From Deltaproteobacteria bacterium (GTDB lineage: Bacteria; Myxococcota_A; Polyangia; Haliangiales; JADYYK01): a DNA stretch of 51,729 bases. Each line of letters begins with the position of its first letter. The first letter of the stretch is position 1. The stretch covers positions 1-51,729 of the forward strand of contig JADYYK010000046.1 of assembly GCA_020853705.1 (NCBI GenBank), in the 5' to 3' direction. Shown piece by piece: positions 1 through 8,700 of this stretch. Position numbers and translations under genes: made by a program. The notes under the pieces are model-generated. The model made no database searches and was not told the DNA's origin. It was given only the letters and a program-made list of their open reading frames with translations.

Positions 1-236
1 GCCTGCGGCAGCTGGTCCGGCTTGCCCGCCAGCAGCTGGGTCACGGTGGCGTTGCCGAACAGCTGGTGCGCCCGCGCGACATCGGCCTCGTCGGGCGCAC
101 GCCCCTGCGCGACCGCGGCCTTGATGCGCGCCATCACGTCGGCCGGCTGCTCATGCGCCGGGTCGTCCTTGCGCGGCTGCTCCACCTCGGCGGGGGCGTC
201 CACGGGAGGCTTGTTGCGAGCCAGAACGTCGTGCAC
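1..236 (-). CDS. N-terminal part of an unknown protein, cut by the window edge
   Basis: The reading frame opens after an in-frame TGA at 246-248. The first plausible start is a GTG at 236-234, giving residues beginning (M)HDVLARNKPPVDAPAEVEQ and running off the left edge after 78 codons. The visible part is hydrophilic and rich in Pro, Ala and Asp, with an amphipathic helical stretch (DVMARIKAAVAQG, then ADVARAHQLFG). No signal peptide or membrane segment is visible. The mixed third-base pattern and absence of stops support coding on this strand. The family is not recognised. Its start lies 78 nt downstream of the stop of the cupin gene on the same strand, so the two could be co-transcribed. 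The rest of the gene lies outside the window. Confidence 0.5.
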   Translation of the reverse strand, partial: MHDVLARNKPPVDAPAEVEQPRKDDPAHEQPADVMARIKAAVAQGRAPDEADVARAHQLFGNATVTQLLAGKPDQLPQ

Positions 237-314
237 ACCCCATCTTCACGCGCCGCGCCGCGCCCCGCAAGTCGACGATCCCGCGCCCTAAAAGCTTCCC
301 CCCCGCGCCGGCCG

Positions 315-677
315 TCAGATCTTCGCGAGCTCCCGCCGCGTCCGGGCGTCATCGCTGGCATTTCCGGTGTTGACCGTGGTCGCGGGCTCGAACAGCACGA
401 CCTCGCACTCGCGCTCCGCCACCGGCCGATGCTCGACCCCGCGCGGCACCACGATGAGCTCCCCCGGCCCCAGCACCACGACCCGCTCCCGAAACTCCAT
501 GCGCAGCTGGCCCGACACCACCAGGAACAGCTCGTCCTCCACCTCATGGTGATGCCAGGTGAACTCCCCCAGCAGCTTCACCACCTTGACCTGCTGCCCA
601 TTGAGCTCCGCCACCACCCGCGGATGCCAGTGATCCGCAAACGTCGCCAGCTTCTCGGCCAGATTCACGCGCTGCAT
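315..677 (-). CDS. small single-domain cupin protein
   Basis: A 120-residue protein with both cupin motifs. The first is around residues 37-60: GEFTWHHHEVEDELF, with the His42-44 cluster and following Glu residues able to bind a metal. The second is around 71-85: PGELIVVPRGVEHRP, with His83. The length fits a stand-alone cupin barrel of the mannose-6-phosphate isomerase-like type. Such proteins bind metals or small ligands, and no substrate can be assigned here. I chose the ATG at 677-675 because translation further upstream is not protein-like. There is no Shine-Dalgarno sequence. Instead TATCAT sits 7 nt before the ATG, as expected for a leaderless mRNA. The gene is divergent from the lipoprotein gene at 771. 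Confidence 0.85.
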   Translation of the reverse strand: MQRVNLAEKLATFADHWHPRVVAELNGQQVKVVKLLGEFTWHHHEVEDELFLVVSGQLRMEFRERVVVLGPGELIVVPRGVEHRPVAERECEVVLFEPATTVNTGNASDDARTRRELAKI

Positions 678-684
678 GCGCGCG

Positions 685-690
685 ATGATA
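685..690 (-). promoter_or_regulatory. -10-like hexamer TATCAT 7 nt before the cupin start
   Basis: On the minus strand TATCAT matches five of six bases of the sigma-70 -10 consensus and is followed by CGCGCGC and the ATG at 677. There is no Shine-Dalgarno sequence between them. A transcript starting 6-7 nt after the hexamer would begin at or next to the start codon. No clear -35 is seen. Confidence 0.45.
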
Positions 691-770
691 GCGCCCGAGG
701 CGAGCCGGCGGTCACTGCTTGCAGGCAGAGCTCGTCCGCAACTTCGCCGGGGCCCTGTCGATGAGGGGGC

Positions 771-1691
771 ATGCGCCACCACGCCGTCTCCATCGTCCTG
801 GCTGTCGTCAGCCTGTCGTCCCTGGCCTGCCGGAGGGACAAGCCGGTTCCCCGGGACCTCCGCGTCGGTGTCCTGGTCTGGGACTTCGAAGACGCCGTTC
901 ACAGCCGCGACAAGGTCGCCCGCCAGAAGGTCCTGCGCAGGCTGACCGAGCTCGGCCCCGACGCCGTCGCCGCCCTCAGCAAGCTGCTCGACCACCCGAA
1001 TCCAGTCTCGTTCAGCGCGACCATGGCGGTGCTCACCGCGCCCGGGCGTGAAGAGGCGCTCGAGTTCGCGGTCCTGGAGGCGCTGGCCCACGAGTCACGG
1101 TTCTCGGCCGGAGGGCCGGATCGTCTCGAGCGGCTCGGCCCTGCCGCGGTGAGGCGCCTCGTCCTTCACTACGGCCCCGACCTGCCGCCTGCGACGCGCG
1201 CCAGGATCCTCGAACACGTGGCTCCGGCGGCGACCCCCGACGCCCGACGGCTGGTCGAGCGCGCACTCGGCGACAGCGCGCCCGACGTCCTGGCCGTGGC
1301 CGCCACCTGGCTCGGCTGTCTGCGCGGTCGCGACGCCCTGGCGCGCCTGGAGGGGCTCCTCCATCACCCCGACATCGACGTCCGCGCCGGTGCCATCCGC
1401 GGCCTGGACTGCCTCGGCGACCCCCGCGCAGTGCGCGCTCTACTCGCAGTCCTGCTCGAGCCTCCGGCCCCGATCCCGGTGCCATTCGACGCCGTCAACC
1501 GTGCCGTCGAGTCTCCCGTCGATGCGACTGAACCCCAGGACACACTGCAGTGGCGCTCCGCGCTGGTGATCGACCATCTCGCCGGCACCACCTTCGAGGG
1601 CCGCATCGCGCCGATTCAGGAGTGGCTGTCCGAGCATCCCGAGCTACAACAGGCGCCGCCGACCCGGACGCCAACAATCAGGATCGAGTAA
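771..1691 (+). CDS. HEAT-repeat lipoprotein (paralogue of the gene at 3767)
   Basis: A 306-residue protein with a short hydrophobic leader and Cys20 in the sequence VVSLSSLACRRD. This is a degenerate lipobox (Ser-Leu-Ala-Cys), so it is probably a lipoprotein facing the periplasm or outer surface. The rest is made of helical HEAT/PBS-lyase-like repeats, for example LGDSAPDVLAVAATWLGCLR, then ALARLEGLLHHPDIDVRAGA, then DCLGDPRAVRALLAVLLEP. It ends with IAPIQEWLSEHPE. The protein at 3767-4621 has the same order of elements and the same ending (ISLIQEWLDEHR), so the two are paralogues. HEAT arrays usually form protein-binding scaffolds, and no partner is known. GAGGGGGC lies directly before the ATG and could act as a closely spaced ribosome binding site. 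Confidence 0.75.
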   Translation: MRHHAVSIVLAVVSLSSLACRRDKPVPRDLRVGVLVWDFEDAVHSRDKVARQKVLRRLTELGPDAVAALSKLLDHPNPVSFSATMAVLTAPGREEALEFAVLEALAHESRFSAGGPDRLERLGPAAVRRLVLHYGPDLPPATRARILEHVAPAATPDARRLVERALGDSAPDVLAVAATWLGCLRGRDALARLEGLLHHPDIDVRAGAIRGLDCLGDPRAVRALLAVLLEPPAPIPVPFDAVNRAVESPVDATEPQDTLQWRSALVIDHLAGTTFEGRIAPIQEWLSEHPELQQAPPTRTPTIRIE

Positions 1692-1715
1692 GTGGGGATG
1701 CGAGGTGGCGGCGTC

Positions 1716-1749
1716 GACGTTTCAGGTGAAACGTCCTGCGGGGCCGCAG
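1716..1749. terminator. paired hairpins between convergent genes (candidate bidirectional terminator)
   Basis: GACGTTTC (1716-1723) and GAAACGTC (1728-1735) form a perfect 8-bp stem with a 4-nt loop. Immediately after, CTGCGG and CCGCAG (1736-1749) form a second short stem. A third inverted repeat, GGGGA/TCCCC, lies at 1779-1794. All sit in the 156-nt gap between the convergent genes ending at 1691 and 1848. There is no long T-run, so intrinsic termination is not certain. Confidence 0.45.
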
Positions 1750-1847
1750 CAGGGCAATTGCAGTCAGCTCTCGATGCCGGGGAGGTTCGTCCCCTCGATG
1801 AGGAGTCCATGCGCCACCTCCCTGCCGTCATCCTCTGATGCGCTGGC

Positions 1848-2687
1848 TCATTCGTCTCCGGGCCGCTTCCCGCTCTCGAGGAACCGATCGAAGTCGCGGA
1901 GTCGCCACTCGAGCACTTCGTCGGCGTTCCACTCACGAGACCCGGCGACCTTGTCATGAACGTCGCCTGGGCTGCCTAGCCTCTTGAACGCCGGCATCGG
2001 CCCAAGGTACTTGAACTCGCCGCCAAACCGGGTGAAGGAGTACAGGTGGACCTCGGGCATTGGGGCCTTGCCGTGGAGCCGGGCCGAGAAGAGGGTGATG
2101 GGGCGCTTCGCAAAGTGCAGCATCGTCGACTGCACTCCGTTGGCACGATCATCTCCTGCCTGTCGGTACGACTCCACTTCCACCATCGTCAGACCCCGCC
2201 GGGTCGCATCCGAGAGCCGCTCCCGCATCGAGATCTCGAGGTTGGCCGTCGCCGAGTCGCAGTTCTCAGCGGCCTCCTTGAGGAGATCCGTTCTGCCTTC
2301 AAAGGACCTCGTGCCCGGAACGGGACGCATCGGGGCGAGGTTCTCCTCCAGCCACGCCAGGGGGTTCTCCATCTTCAGTTCCCGGATCAGTGCTGCGGCG
2401 TCGTTTTCCCTACCGCTGCCAATCGTGCGGATGAGCTCCATGATGAGCGCCCGGAGTTCGTGCTCCTCAGGCGTCTGGTCCGCCGAGACTCCAGCGCCTG
2501 GCCTTGGAGAGCGGCGCTCCTTGCGCTGACAAGTGAGGACGCCCAGTGCTGCAACCCCAAGTAGAAACTGCCGCCGCGAAGCTCCCCGGGGCCCGCTCGG
2601 GCTGCCCACGCACGCGGGCTCGTCTGCGTTGCGCCGGTCCACGGCGGTCCGACACCCTCGACCGGCTCTTGTTCCCGCTTGGCGCAT
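1848..2687 (-). CDS. predicted Tat-exported lipoprotein of unknown function
   Basis: The N-terminal region contains a textbook twin-arginine motif (ASRRQFLLG), a hydrophobic stretch and a cysteine (GVLTCQRK). It therefore looks like a Tat-exported lipoprotein. The remaining ~210 residues are mixed alpha/beta with no family I recognise. The first half is helical (LRALIMELIRTIGSG). The second half looks beta-rich (LFSARLHGKAPMPEVHLYSF). Start choice is open. The ATG at 2687 gives a 43-residue n-region and has a -10-like TACACT 15 nt upstream (2708-2703). The GTG at 2609 would give a more usual leader. Base composition is less GC-rich than the core genes. It is convergent with the HEAT lipoprotein and divergent from the lipoprotein gene at 3012. 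Confidence 0.65.
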   Translation of the reverse strand: MRQAGTRAGRGCRTAVDRRNADEPACVGSPSGPRGASRRQFLLGVAALGVLTCQRKERRSPRPGAGVSADQTPEEHELRALIMELIRTIGSGRENDAAALIRELKMENPLAWLEENLAPMRPVPGTRSFEGRTDLLKEAAENCDSATANLEISMRERLSDATRRGLTMVEVESYRQAGDDRANGVQSTMLHFAKRPITLFSARLHGKAPMPEVHLYSFTRFGGEFKYLGPMPAFKRLGSPGDVHDKVAGSREWNADEVLEWRLRDFDRFLESGKRPGDE

Positions 2688-3015
2688 GGCATCAAAGCCT
2701 GGAGTGTAGCGCCAAGCTGAACGCCCAGCTGCGGAAGCCCAACCACGGCATCGCCGACATTCTCAGGCAACTTCGCGCACCTTTCGATTTGACCTTGTGG
2801 CCATCCGCGACGACGACATCGCGTACTCTCCGTGCGCGCCTCTTCAGAGTGTCGCTTGCGACCATGGTGGTGGAGGGAGCTCCATTGCAGCTTGGTGCAG
2901 GCGAGGGAACCCTAGATGCCGCACCGGACTCGGTCGGGTTTCGCTCGGGATGGCTGCGGTATCTTGCGTCGTCACGGAGGGGTAGATGACTGGTCGACTG
3001 GAGCCTTGTGCTTGA
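2688..3015 (+). promoter_or_regulatory. divergent intergenic region with a 9-codon mini-ORF overlapping the next start
   Basis: This ~320-nt gap separates divergent genes. On the plus strand TATCTT (2960-2965) could be a -10. A strong GGAGGGG (2976-2982) precedes an ATG at 2986 that opens a 9-codon frame (MTGRLEPCA) ending at TGA 3013-3015. That stop overlaps the TTG at 3012-3014 proposed as the start of the next gene, which would allow translational coupling. The other half of the gap shows no gene. An ATG at 2916 with GAGGGA 7 nt upstream is an alternative in-frame start for the next gene. Confidence 0.3.
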
Positions 3016-3770
3016 GCAGCCGAACGAAAGCCTGTCTGCTGTCGCTCCTGGCGTGCCTCTGGGCTGGTTGCCAGCGGCGGCCTCGGGCGCAGTCGCGTAG
3101 AGCGTGCGCGGCGCCACCGGCGTGGACGACGAACTGGGGAAGACCCAGCGCTGCGTCTGCGCGGATAGCCGAGGAGACTGGAGATCGGCTGCCAGAGCAC
3201 GATCGGGGTCGCGCTCGAGAGCTGCTTGCGGCCATCGTGCCGAGGCAGATCGCCGAGATGGAGTCCTTTCTGGCGAGAGAGAAGCGTGGGGGCGATCCGG
3301 CCCGGGAAGTCCTGCTCAACCTTGATGCCATCTTCGAAGGCCTCACGAGCGATCAGATGCTCCTGGCCCTCGAAGAGATCCCGGCCCGGTGGGCACTCAA
3401 TGAGCGGCGCGAGGAGGCAGAGGATCTGGCTGTCGCACGCTACTTCCTCGACCACCCGGAGGCTCTGTCGCGCGGGAAGGCTTACACGAATCCAGCGGTC
3501 GAAGCGATACTGGCTACCTGGACACGCGAGTGCATCATCCATGAAGCGGAACAGATCAAATCGACCCAGCCGCTTCGCGAGAAGGCGTACCGGCAACTCG
3601 AACTCGAAGGTCGGATCATCGCGTCCAGACCGGGGGGAGCGTACGACAATGTCACAAGCTCCGCGAGGCTGGCGATTGATGGTGTTCTCGCGAAGCCAGA
3701 CCCTGGCCGGCTATGCCAGTTCCTGCACGCAGTCGGGGCCTCCGTTGACTGCGGGGAGTCTCCCCGGTGA
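3012..3770 (+). CDS. predicted lipoprotein, helical, unknown function
   Basis: From the TTG at 3012 (GGAG at 3000-3003, 8 nt upstream) the protein has 252 residues. Its N-terminus is a typical lipoprotein leader, (M)SSRTKACLLSLLACLWAGC, with Cys20 as the acylation site. An upstream in-frame ATG at 2916 also has a good ribosome binding site but would put 32 extra residues before the leader. The body is helical and charged (REVLLNLDAIFEGLTSDQML, then AEDLAVARYFLDHPEALSRG). No family is recognised. Codon use is less GC-biased than in the large core genes. The stop overlaps the GTG of the HEAT lipoprotein by 4 bp (GTGA), so the two are probably translated from one mRNA. Confidence 0.6.
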   Translation: MSSRTKACLLSLLACLWAGCQRRPRAQSRRACAAPPAWTTNWGRPSAASARIAEETGDRLPEHDRGRARELLAAIVPRQIAEMESFLAREKRGGDPAREVLLNLDAIFEGLTSDQMLLALEEIPARWALNERREEAEDLAVARYFLDHPEALSRGKAYTNPAVEAILATWTRECIIHEAEQIKSTQPLREKAYRQLELEGRIIASRPGGAYDNVTSSARLAIDGVLAKPDPGRLCQFLHAVGASVDCGESPR

Positions 3771-4621
3771 GGTTGACGGGGATCCTGCCGATCATGCTTG
3801 CGGCGCTTGCTGCGGCTTCGTGCGGGAGGCGCGGCTCGCAAGAGGTCCCGCCCGCTCTCAGGGCCCGCCTGCTCGTCGACGACATCGAAGAGGCCATTCG
3901 AGCCCACGACCAGCGCGCGATCGACGATGGCATGCTGAAGTTGAACAAGCTCGGCACTCGAGGGGTCGCCACCCTTGGGTTTCTGCTCGATAGCCCGGAC
4001 CCGCGCGTGGTCGAGGCCGGTGTCGAGCTGCTCAGCGCGCGAGGACGAGAGTCTGCCCTCGCTGCCGTCGTCGAAGATGCCGTCGGCGCTCTTCCGCCGA
4101 CCCACACCGCGGTCGGCCCGGGGCTGAACCGCCTGGTGCGACTTGGCACCCTCGCCGTGCCCTACCTGGCCGGCCTCCTCACTCCCGACCTGCCCGCAGA
4201 CTCACGGAGCGAGCTGGTGTCGTTGGCCGCGCGGTACCCGAGCCAAGGCAGCGCGGATGTCATCGAGAAGGGACTGCTCGACCAGTCACCCGCGGTGCGC
4301 GCGACCGCAGCGTCAGCGCTGGGAGCCCTGCGCCCTCCGAACGCCCTCGAACGGCTCAGGACGCTCCTGAAGGCCTCCACCGCGGAGGAGCGGGCGGGCG
4401 CAATCGCAGGGCTCGTGAGCCTCGAAGACCCCGCTGCGGTCGCGGACCTCCTCGAGGTTCTGAAGGAACCCGACCAGCAGATTCCACCCGGCGAGAACAA
4501 CCCGCCCATCAGGGTGAGCACCCTCCACGACAAAGCGGCAGAGGCCATCGACGTCCTGACGAAGATGCCCTTCAACGGCAACATCTCACTCATCCAGGAA
4601 TGGCTGGACGAGCATCGATGA
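3767..4621 (+). CDS. HEAT-repeat lipoprotein (paralogue of the gene at 771)
   Basis: A 284-residue protein starting at the GTG that overlaps the preceding stop. GGGGAG at 3752-3757 serves as ribosome binding site. The leader ILPIMLAALAAASC places a candidate acylated Cys at residue 19, with a weak lipobox. The rest is HEAT-like: ARLLVDDIEEAIRAHDQR, TRGVATLGFLLDSPDPRVVE, LLDQSPAVRATAASALGALR, then the ending NISLIQEWLDEHR. It matches the protein at 771-1691 in length, repeat order and terminal motif, which shows a local duplication. It is likely a scaffold or binding protein on the outer face of the inner membrane or in the outer membrane. It forms an overlapping pair with the gene at 3012. 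Confidence 0.75.
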   Translation: MRLTGILPIMLAALAAASCGRRGSQEVPPALRARLLVDDIEEAIRAHDQRAIDDGMLKLNKLGTRGVATLGFLLDSPDPRVVEAGVELLSARGRESALAAVVEDAVGALPPTHTAVGPGLNRLVRLGTLAVPYLAGLLTPDLPADSRSELVSLAARYPSQGSADVIEKGLLDQSPAVRATAASALGALRPPNALERLRTLLKASTAEERAGAIAGLVSLEDPAAVADLLEVLKEPDQQIPPGENNPPIRVSTLHDKAAEAIDVLTKMPFNGNISLIQEWLDEHR

Positions 4622-4771
4622 CCCCCAAGCCCGGGAAGGGTTGTGGTGGAACGCGAGCGCCAGCGGTTGCTGATCGGGACATCGAGAAGCTCGAACGAGG
4701 TGAATTTCGTCCACCTTGCTGACGCCGTGTGCTGGCAGCGTTGGCTGCTGGGTGTCAAGCGTAGATGGTGC

Positions 4772-4777
4772 GATACT
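4772..4777 (+). promoter_or_regulatory. extended -10-like hexamer GATACT 6 nt before the TIR gene start
   Basis: TGCGATACT carries a TG extension and a hexamer with four matches to TATAAT. It is followed by TCGCTC and the ATG at 4784, with no Shine-Dalgarno sequence. The arrangement fits a leaderless transcript. Confidence 0.35.
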
Positions 4778-4783
4778 TCGCTC

Positions 4784-5707
4784 ATGGCCGCGAGACGCGT
4801 CTTCTACTCATGGCAGAGCGATAGACCCAACTCGACAAACCGAGGGTTCATAGAGGACGCGATTGAGCGCGCGATCAAGGACCTCAAGAAAGGGGGCGTC
4901 GAGCTTGACGTCGTGATTGACCGCGACACAGCTGACAAGCCCGGCAGCCCCGACATAAGGGCTGCGATCTTTGATAAGATCGACAAGTGCTCTGTGTTCA
5001 TTGCAGATATCAGCCTGATCAACGACCAGGGTATGGGAGGCCGGTTGACGAGCAATCCGAACGTTCTCGTTGAGACTGGCTATGCAGCTTGCAGGCTCGG
5101 ATGGGAGCTTGTGATCCTCGTGACCAACGAAGCATTCGGGCCAGCCGAGAGCCTCCCGTTCGATCTGCGTCCCCGGCGCGCGGTCAGGTACACGCTCCAC
5201 GAGAACGGAGACAAGACGGGGCCGCGCGCCACGCTGGTTCCCCAGATCAAAGGCCATCTTGAGCAGGCCTTTGCGTACCTCGATTCTCTGCCTGACCGCC
5301 CCGCCGGCCCAGTGCTTTCCGCTTGGGTGGGTGAGAGTCTCTACAGCGGCCAGGAGTGCTATGAACTCTTCTTGCGGAACATCGGGCTGACCCCGGCGGT
5401 AAACATCCGCGCTAGGGTCGTTTTCGATCGCGGCGAAGGCGAGTCGCGCTGGTACGACTTGGGTGACCTGAGCCCAACAGACGAGCACCAGAGAAAGGTG
5501 CTGCGAGATGTTCGCCACCCCCTTGAGGCGGCTGTCCTCGAGCTGGTCTACTCGACGCCGGCTGGCATCGGAGAGGCGGCTCTCTACGAGCTGAAGGGGC
5601 CGGCGCCCCACAACCTGTTAATCCGAGATCGAACCAATCTTGGCCCGAAAGGCTTTGGATTCGACCCGCCAAGGTACCGCTCTCTCAAGGGTTCCCCAAC
5701 GGAGTAG
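4784..5707 (+). CDS. TIR-like nucleotide-binding domain protein, candidate immune effector
   Basis: A 307-residue protein. Residues 5-150 match the TIR-like 'FYSWQSD' family (COG4271-like predicted nucleotide-binding proteins). Visible motifs are RRVFYSWQSDRPN near the N-terminus, VVIDRDTADKPGSPDI (43-58), CSVFIADIS (69-77) and NPNVLVETGYA (91-101). Glu97 sits where TIR NAD-cleaving enzymes have their catalytic Glu. LPFDLRPRR (124-132) is also typical. Residues ~165-300 look beta-rich and may form a second sensor or binding domain. TIR proteins of this kind act in bacterial anti-phage defence by consuming NAD. That role here is inferred from the fold, as no CD-NTase, SIR2 or Thoeris partner is visible. 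Base composition is more A/T-rich than the neighbouring core genes, consistent with horizontal transfer. Confidence 0.75.
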   Translation: MAARRVFYSWQSDRPNSTNRGFIEDAIERAIKDLKKGGVELDVVIDRDTADKPGSPDIRAAIFDKIDKCSVFIADISLINDQGMGGRLTSNPNVLVETGYAACRLGWELVILVTNEAFGPAESLPFDLRPRRAVRYTLHENGDKTGPRATLVPQIKGHLEQAFAYLDSLPDRPAGPVLSAWVGESLYSGQECYELFLRNIGLTPAVNIRARVVFDRGEGESRWYDLGDLSPTDEHQRKVLRDVRHPLEAAVLELVYSTPAGIGEAALYELKGPAPHNLLIRDRTNLGPKGFGFDPPRYRSLKGSPTE

Positions 5708-5715
5708 GCCACTCT

Positions 5716-5729
5716 CCGAGGGTCCTCGG
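5716..5729. terminator. short GC hairpin after the TIR gene
   Basis: CCGAGGGTCCTCGG can fold into a 5-bp stem with a 4-nt loop, followed by CTTCAAT. It lies in the 63-nt gap between the convergent TIR and TPR genes. The T-run is weak. Confidence 0.35.
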
Positions 5730-5731
5730 CT

Positions 5732-5754
5732 TCAATAGGCCTTGTCAATAGGCC
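5732..5754. repeat. 10-bp direct repeat TCAATAGGCC, two copies 13 bp apart
   Basis: TCAATAGGCC occurs at 5732-5741 and again at 5745-5754, in the convergent intergenic gap at the right-hand boundary of the A/T-richer segment. It may be a small duplication or a junction scar. No mobile element is attached. Confidence 0.6.
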
Positions 5755-5770
5755 AAAGCGCAATCCCTCG

Positions 5771-8700
5771 TCAGCCCTGCATCATCTTCTGGAACTTGTC
5801 GGTCAGCACCTGGTCGCCGTTCAGGCGCTGGCTCCACATGTTGGCCAGGGGCGCGTACGCCGCCATGTCCAACCCGTGGCTGGCCAATGCGGACAGCGGG
5901 TCGCCGGACTGCATCGCCTTGAGCAATCCGACGTAGTCACTCAGCCGCGACAGCTTCTCGTTGGGGAAGACGATCGGGTCGTCGGCGGGGACGCTGGCCA
6001 GGACGGGCTTGCCGCCGGGCTGCGGGACGGAGCGGGCGCGGCGCTCGGCGATGTCCTTGTCGAGCTCGGCCCGGGACACCTGCTTGCCCAGTGGCACCAC
6101 GGGATCGGTCGGGAACAGGGCCTGCTCGCGCACCTTGAGGGCCAGCACGCGGGCCAGGGCGGCCTCGGTGGTGTCGGCGCCGGCGGTGGCGGCGAGGGTC
6201 TCCCAGGCGGCCTTCAGGCCCTCCTTGGCGGGGGCCTCGTTGTCCCAGTCGAAGCGGGCCTCGGCGGCGACGATCTTCACGCGCCACAGCGGCCACTCGG
6301 TCTTGCTGACGCCGAGGCCCTGGTCGGCGGCCTGCTGCGCGCCCAGCGGGTCGCTGGCCTCGAGCAGCTTCCAGCCGTGGGTCTCGCGGCGCAGGCTGCG
6401 CAGTGGCTTGACCGGATAGGGGTCGTTCCGGCGCGCGCGATCCAGGGTCTCCTCGAACTCCTTCTTGTTGTCGGGCAGCGGGTTGACCTCGACCGCGCGC
6501 TCGGCGTAGGGCACCGCCTCGGGGGCCCGGCGCTGGGCCAGCAGGGCGCGCGCCATGTGGTGCACGCCGCAGCTGAAGAAGGTGGCGTCGTTGCCGGCGG
6601 CCTGGATGAGCTGGGTGGCGATGGGCTCGGCCTGCTTGGCCAGGCCGGCGCCGTTCAGGCTGGTGGCATAGGCGTGCAGCTGGCTGGGGTCGAAGCGGCC
6701 GCCGCTGAGCTCGTAGGCCTTGCCGTAGGCCTCGGCGGCGATCTCGTCGTCCTCCAGGAACCAGGCCGCGCCGCCCAGGGCCAGCCACTGCTCGGCGCCG
6801 GTGAAGTACATCGACGCGTAGCGGTAGGCCGCCACGCCCTCGGCGTACTTCTGCGCCTCCAGCAGCGCCTGCCCCGCGATCATCGGGCCGGCCTTGCGGT
6901 CGATCTTGGAGAAGCACACCACGGCGTCGAGCAGCGCGCCCTGCCGGCCGTACACGATGCCGAGGTTCTTCAGCAGCGCCGCGTTGCCTGAATCGATCGC
7001 GTCACACCAGCGCAAACACTTGACAGCCTGTGCATACTCGCCGCGCTGCAGGTGCACCATGCCGCGCTGCGAGCAGGCCTGCCACTCGAACGGGATCTCG
7101 GCGCCGAGGCCCGACGACTCCCACAGCGGCTTGAGCTCCGCCAGCCGGGCCTGGCGCCACTCGCGGCTGGTGGGCGGGAACGCCTTCACCAGCGCCTCGT
7201 AGGCCAGCTCCTTCTTGCCCAGCTCGAACAGGCGGCGCGCCAGCGCGATCCAGGGCACCGCGTTGCCCGGCGTCGCCGTGGTCGCGACCCAGTGCACGTC
7301 CAGCGCCTGCGCCGCGGGCAGGCAGCGGTCCGCGATCTCCGACCACGCGATCCCGGCGCCGGCCCCGAAGGCGCGCAGGCAGCGCTCCATCAGGAAGCGC
7401 GCCTCGTGCACGCGCGCCGGGTCGTCCTTCAGATCCAGCGCGCGCCGGTGCTCGAAGCCGACCCGCTCGTCGCCACGAAGCGACTGGCCGACCCGACGCA
7501 GGCCTTCGACCAGCGGCGCCATCCCCGACGGGCCGCCGCTGCGGTCCTCGATCTGCAGCGCGCGCTCGACCCGCAGCACCCACTGGTCGAGCACCCAGTA
7601 GTCGACCGCGGGGCTCGTCGCCGCGCGCTCGACACACTCCAGCAGGGGGCGCGTCCAGCCGTCGGCCAGCGACGACCGCGCCACCACCGCCAGCGCCTCG
7701 GTCGCGATCTGTCGGTAGCCGCTGGCCAGGATGTTCGGCGCCCCCGTGGTCGCCGCCAGGTAGCGACACAGCGACTCGCCGAGCAGGTACAGCGCGCGCG
7801 CCCCGGTGGTCGGATCCTCGGCGTCCATCGCGCCCAGAAGCTGTGGCCAGTCGCTGGCCAGGAGGTCCGCGGTCTCCTGGTCGGCCTCGACGCGGCCGCC
7901 GAAGAAGGCGTCGATGGGCGCCGCCACCTCGGGCCCCAGCGCCTCGCGCAGGGGCTGCATCCACTGCTTGTCGAACGGCGTCTCCGGCCCGGCCTGGCCC
8001 AGCAGCAGCGCCCTGGCCACCACCTCGCTGCCCGCGAGCCCGGGCACGAAGTCGGCGGCGTCGCGCGCCAGCAGCCGCGCCATGCGCCCGGCGCCGGCGT
8101 CGAGGCGCGCCTTCAGCACCGCCTCCCACTCCGCCACCGGGCGCACCGCGGCCAGGCGCAAGAGGCGGTTGATCTCCGACTCCCACCTTCCTTGCGGCGC
8201 GCGCAAGGCGGCAATCCACAGCTGCTCCAGCCCCTTGTCGAGATTGCCATTCAGGAAATAGGCCCGTGCCCCCGCCAGCCGCGCCGCCGGGGCACCCACG
8301 ATGTCGGCGCCGACGTAGTGCGCCCACGCGATCTGCGCCAGCTCCTGCTTGCCCAGCGCGATCAGCGCGTGGATCAGCATCGCGACGTCGCTGGAGTTCT
8401 CGACCTTGCCGCGCCCGAACCCGTGCACCACGCGACCGGGATCACGCCGGTGGTGACCCTCGCGCGCATAGGCCGTCCCGGGCAGCTCGGGATCGGTCAG
8501 CCAGTCGTCGAACGTCCGCCCGATGTCCTTGCGGTCGCCCAGATCCGGCAGTACGCGCCGGTAGGTCTCGATGGCGTCGTCCAGCCGGCCGACGTCCAGG
8601 TAGGCGTTGGCGACCTTGATCTGCGCCATGCCGATGGTGGCCAGCATCTGGTCGGTGATCTCGTGGCCACTGTCGCGCCAGGCCGGATAGAAGCGCCAGC

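Noticed and set aside
2781..2830. TTGACC at 2789-2794 as the -35 of a promoter for the lipoprotein gene at 3012
   Set aside because: No -10-like hexamer occurs at a workable distance. The next A/T-rich hexamer is about 29 nt away.
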